Below are positions 14,910 to 14,975 of a stretch of 14,975 nucleotides of DNA, piece after piece. A program made the translations under genes and the position numbers. The stretch is from an uncultured Desulfovibrio sp. (GTDB taxonomy: Bacteria; Desulfobacterota; Desulfovibrionia; Desulfovibrionales; Desulfovibrionaceae), in the NCBI GenBank assembly GCA_900553145.1, contig USCL01000065.1, positions 1 through 14,975 on the forward strand, written 5' to 3'. Within the stretch, counting starts at the first letter, position 1. Every line of letters starts with the position of its first letter. The notes under the pieces are model-generated. The model searched no databases. It saw nothing but the letters and a program-made list of their open reading frames with translations, and was not told the origin of the DNA.

Positions 14910-14975
14910 GATTTTGAACAGGAAGCAGAGAGTCTCTTATTGAACTCCTTTTTGATACTGAACTCCTTATAGGCA

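Overview
The window looks like a GC-rich bacterial chromosome segment, most likely from a Desulfovibrio/Bilophila-type sulfate or sulfite reducer (Desulfovibrionaceae). The main clue is a 148-residue flavodoxin with the Desulfovibrio layout: phosphate loop at residues 9-16, Trp60 in a GCSAWGDDE loop, and a CGAVD segment after the second flavin loop. This assignment is inferred from one protein and base composition, not from a database match.

Layout. (1) Positions 221-4870, minus strand: a very large soluble cyclic-di-GMP protein with an NTF2/SnoaL-like N-terminus, six PAS or PAS-like modules, one intact GGDEF, one degenerate GGDEF and an apparently intact EAL domain. A 15-bp perfect hairpin follows its stop. 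(2) 4871-5728: a gene-poor spacer ending in a structured leader before dnaB. (3) 5729-7078: dnaB, the replicative helicase, alone and closed by a strong terminator. (4) 7153-8098: a long non-coding stretch that becomes AT-rich and then a hairpin-rich leader for flavodoxin (8099-8545), which ends at a 13-bp stem. (5) 8671-9713: over 1 kb without a convincing gene, with an AT-rich core, direct repeats and many TGTCA/TGACA pentamers; it looks like a replication origin. (6) 9750-14455: a replication/partition cassette. A TrfA-like replication initiator on the minus strand diverges from a ParA ATPase, which is followed by a 644-residue protein with a long low-complexity N-terminus and a C-terminal winged helix. 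(7) 14456-14975: non-coding, with more motif copies, a (CA)12(CT)18 microsatellite and an intrinsic terminator.

The most striking signal lies inside the 644-codon gene. ACAG-cored units recur every 10 bp for eight consecutive units at 13201-13280, and again at 13611-13660, in all three reading frames. Because 10 is not a multiple of 3, protein repeats cannot explain this; the DNA itself appears to be the repeated object, one unit per helical turn. The same ACAGTCAATGACAG-type motif occurs downstream of the gene (14597-14631) and, as its TGTCA/TGACA core, in the origin-like spacer (8919-9474). My working model is a plasmid-type replicon, integrated or resident, whose ParA partner gene carries its own centromere-like array. 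The initiator, ParA and adaptor would act together on these motifs. That model is inference; the repeats and motifs are directly visible.
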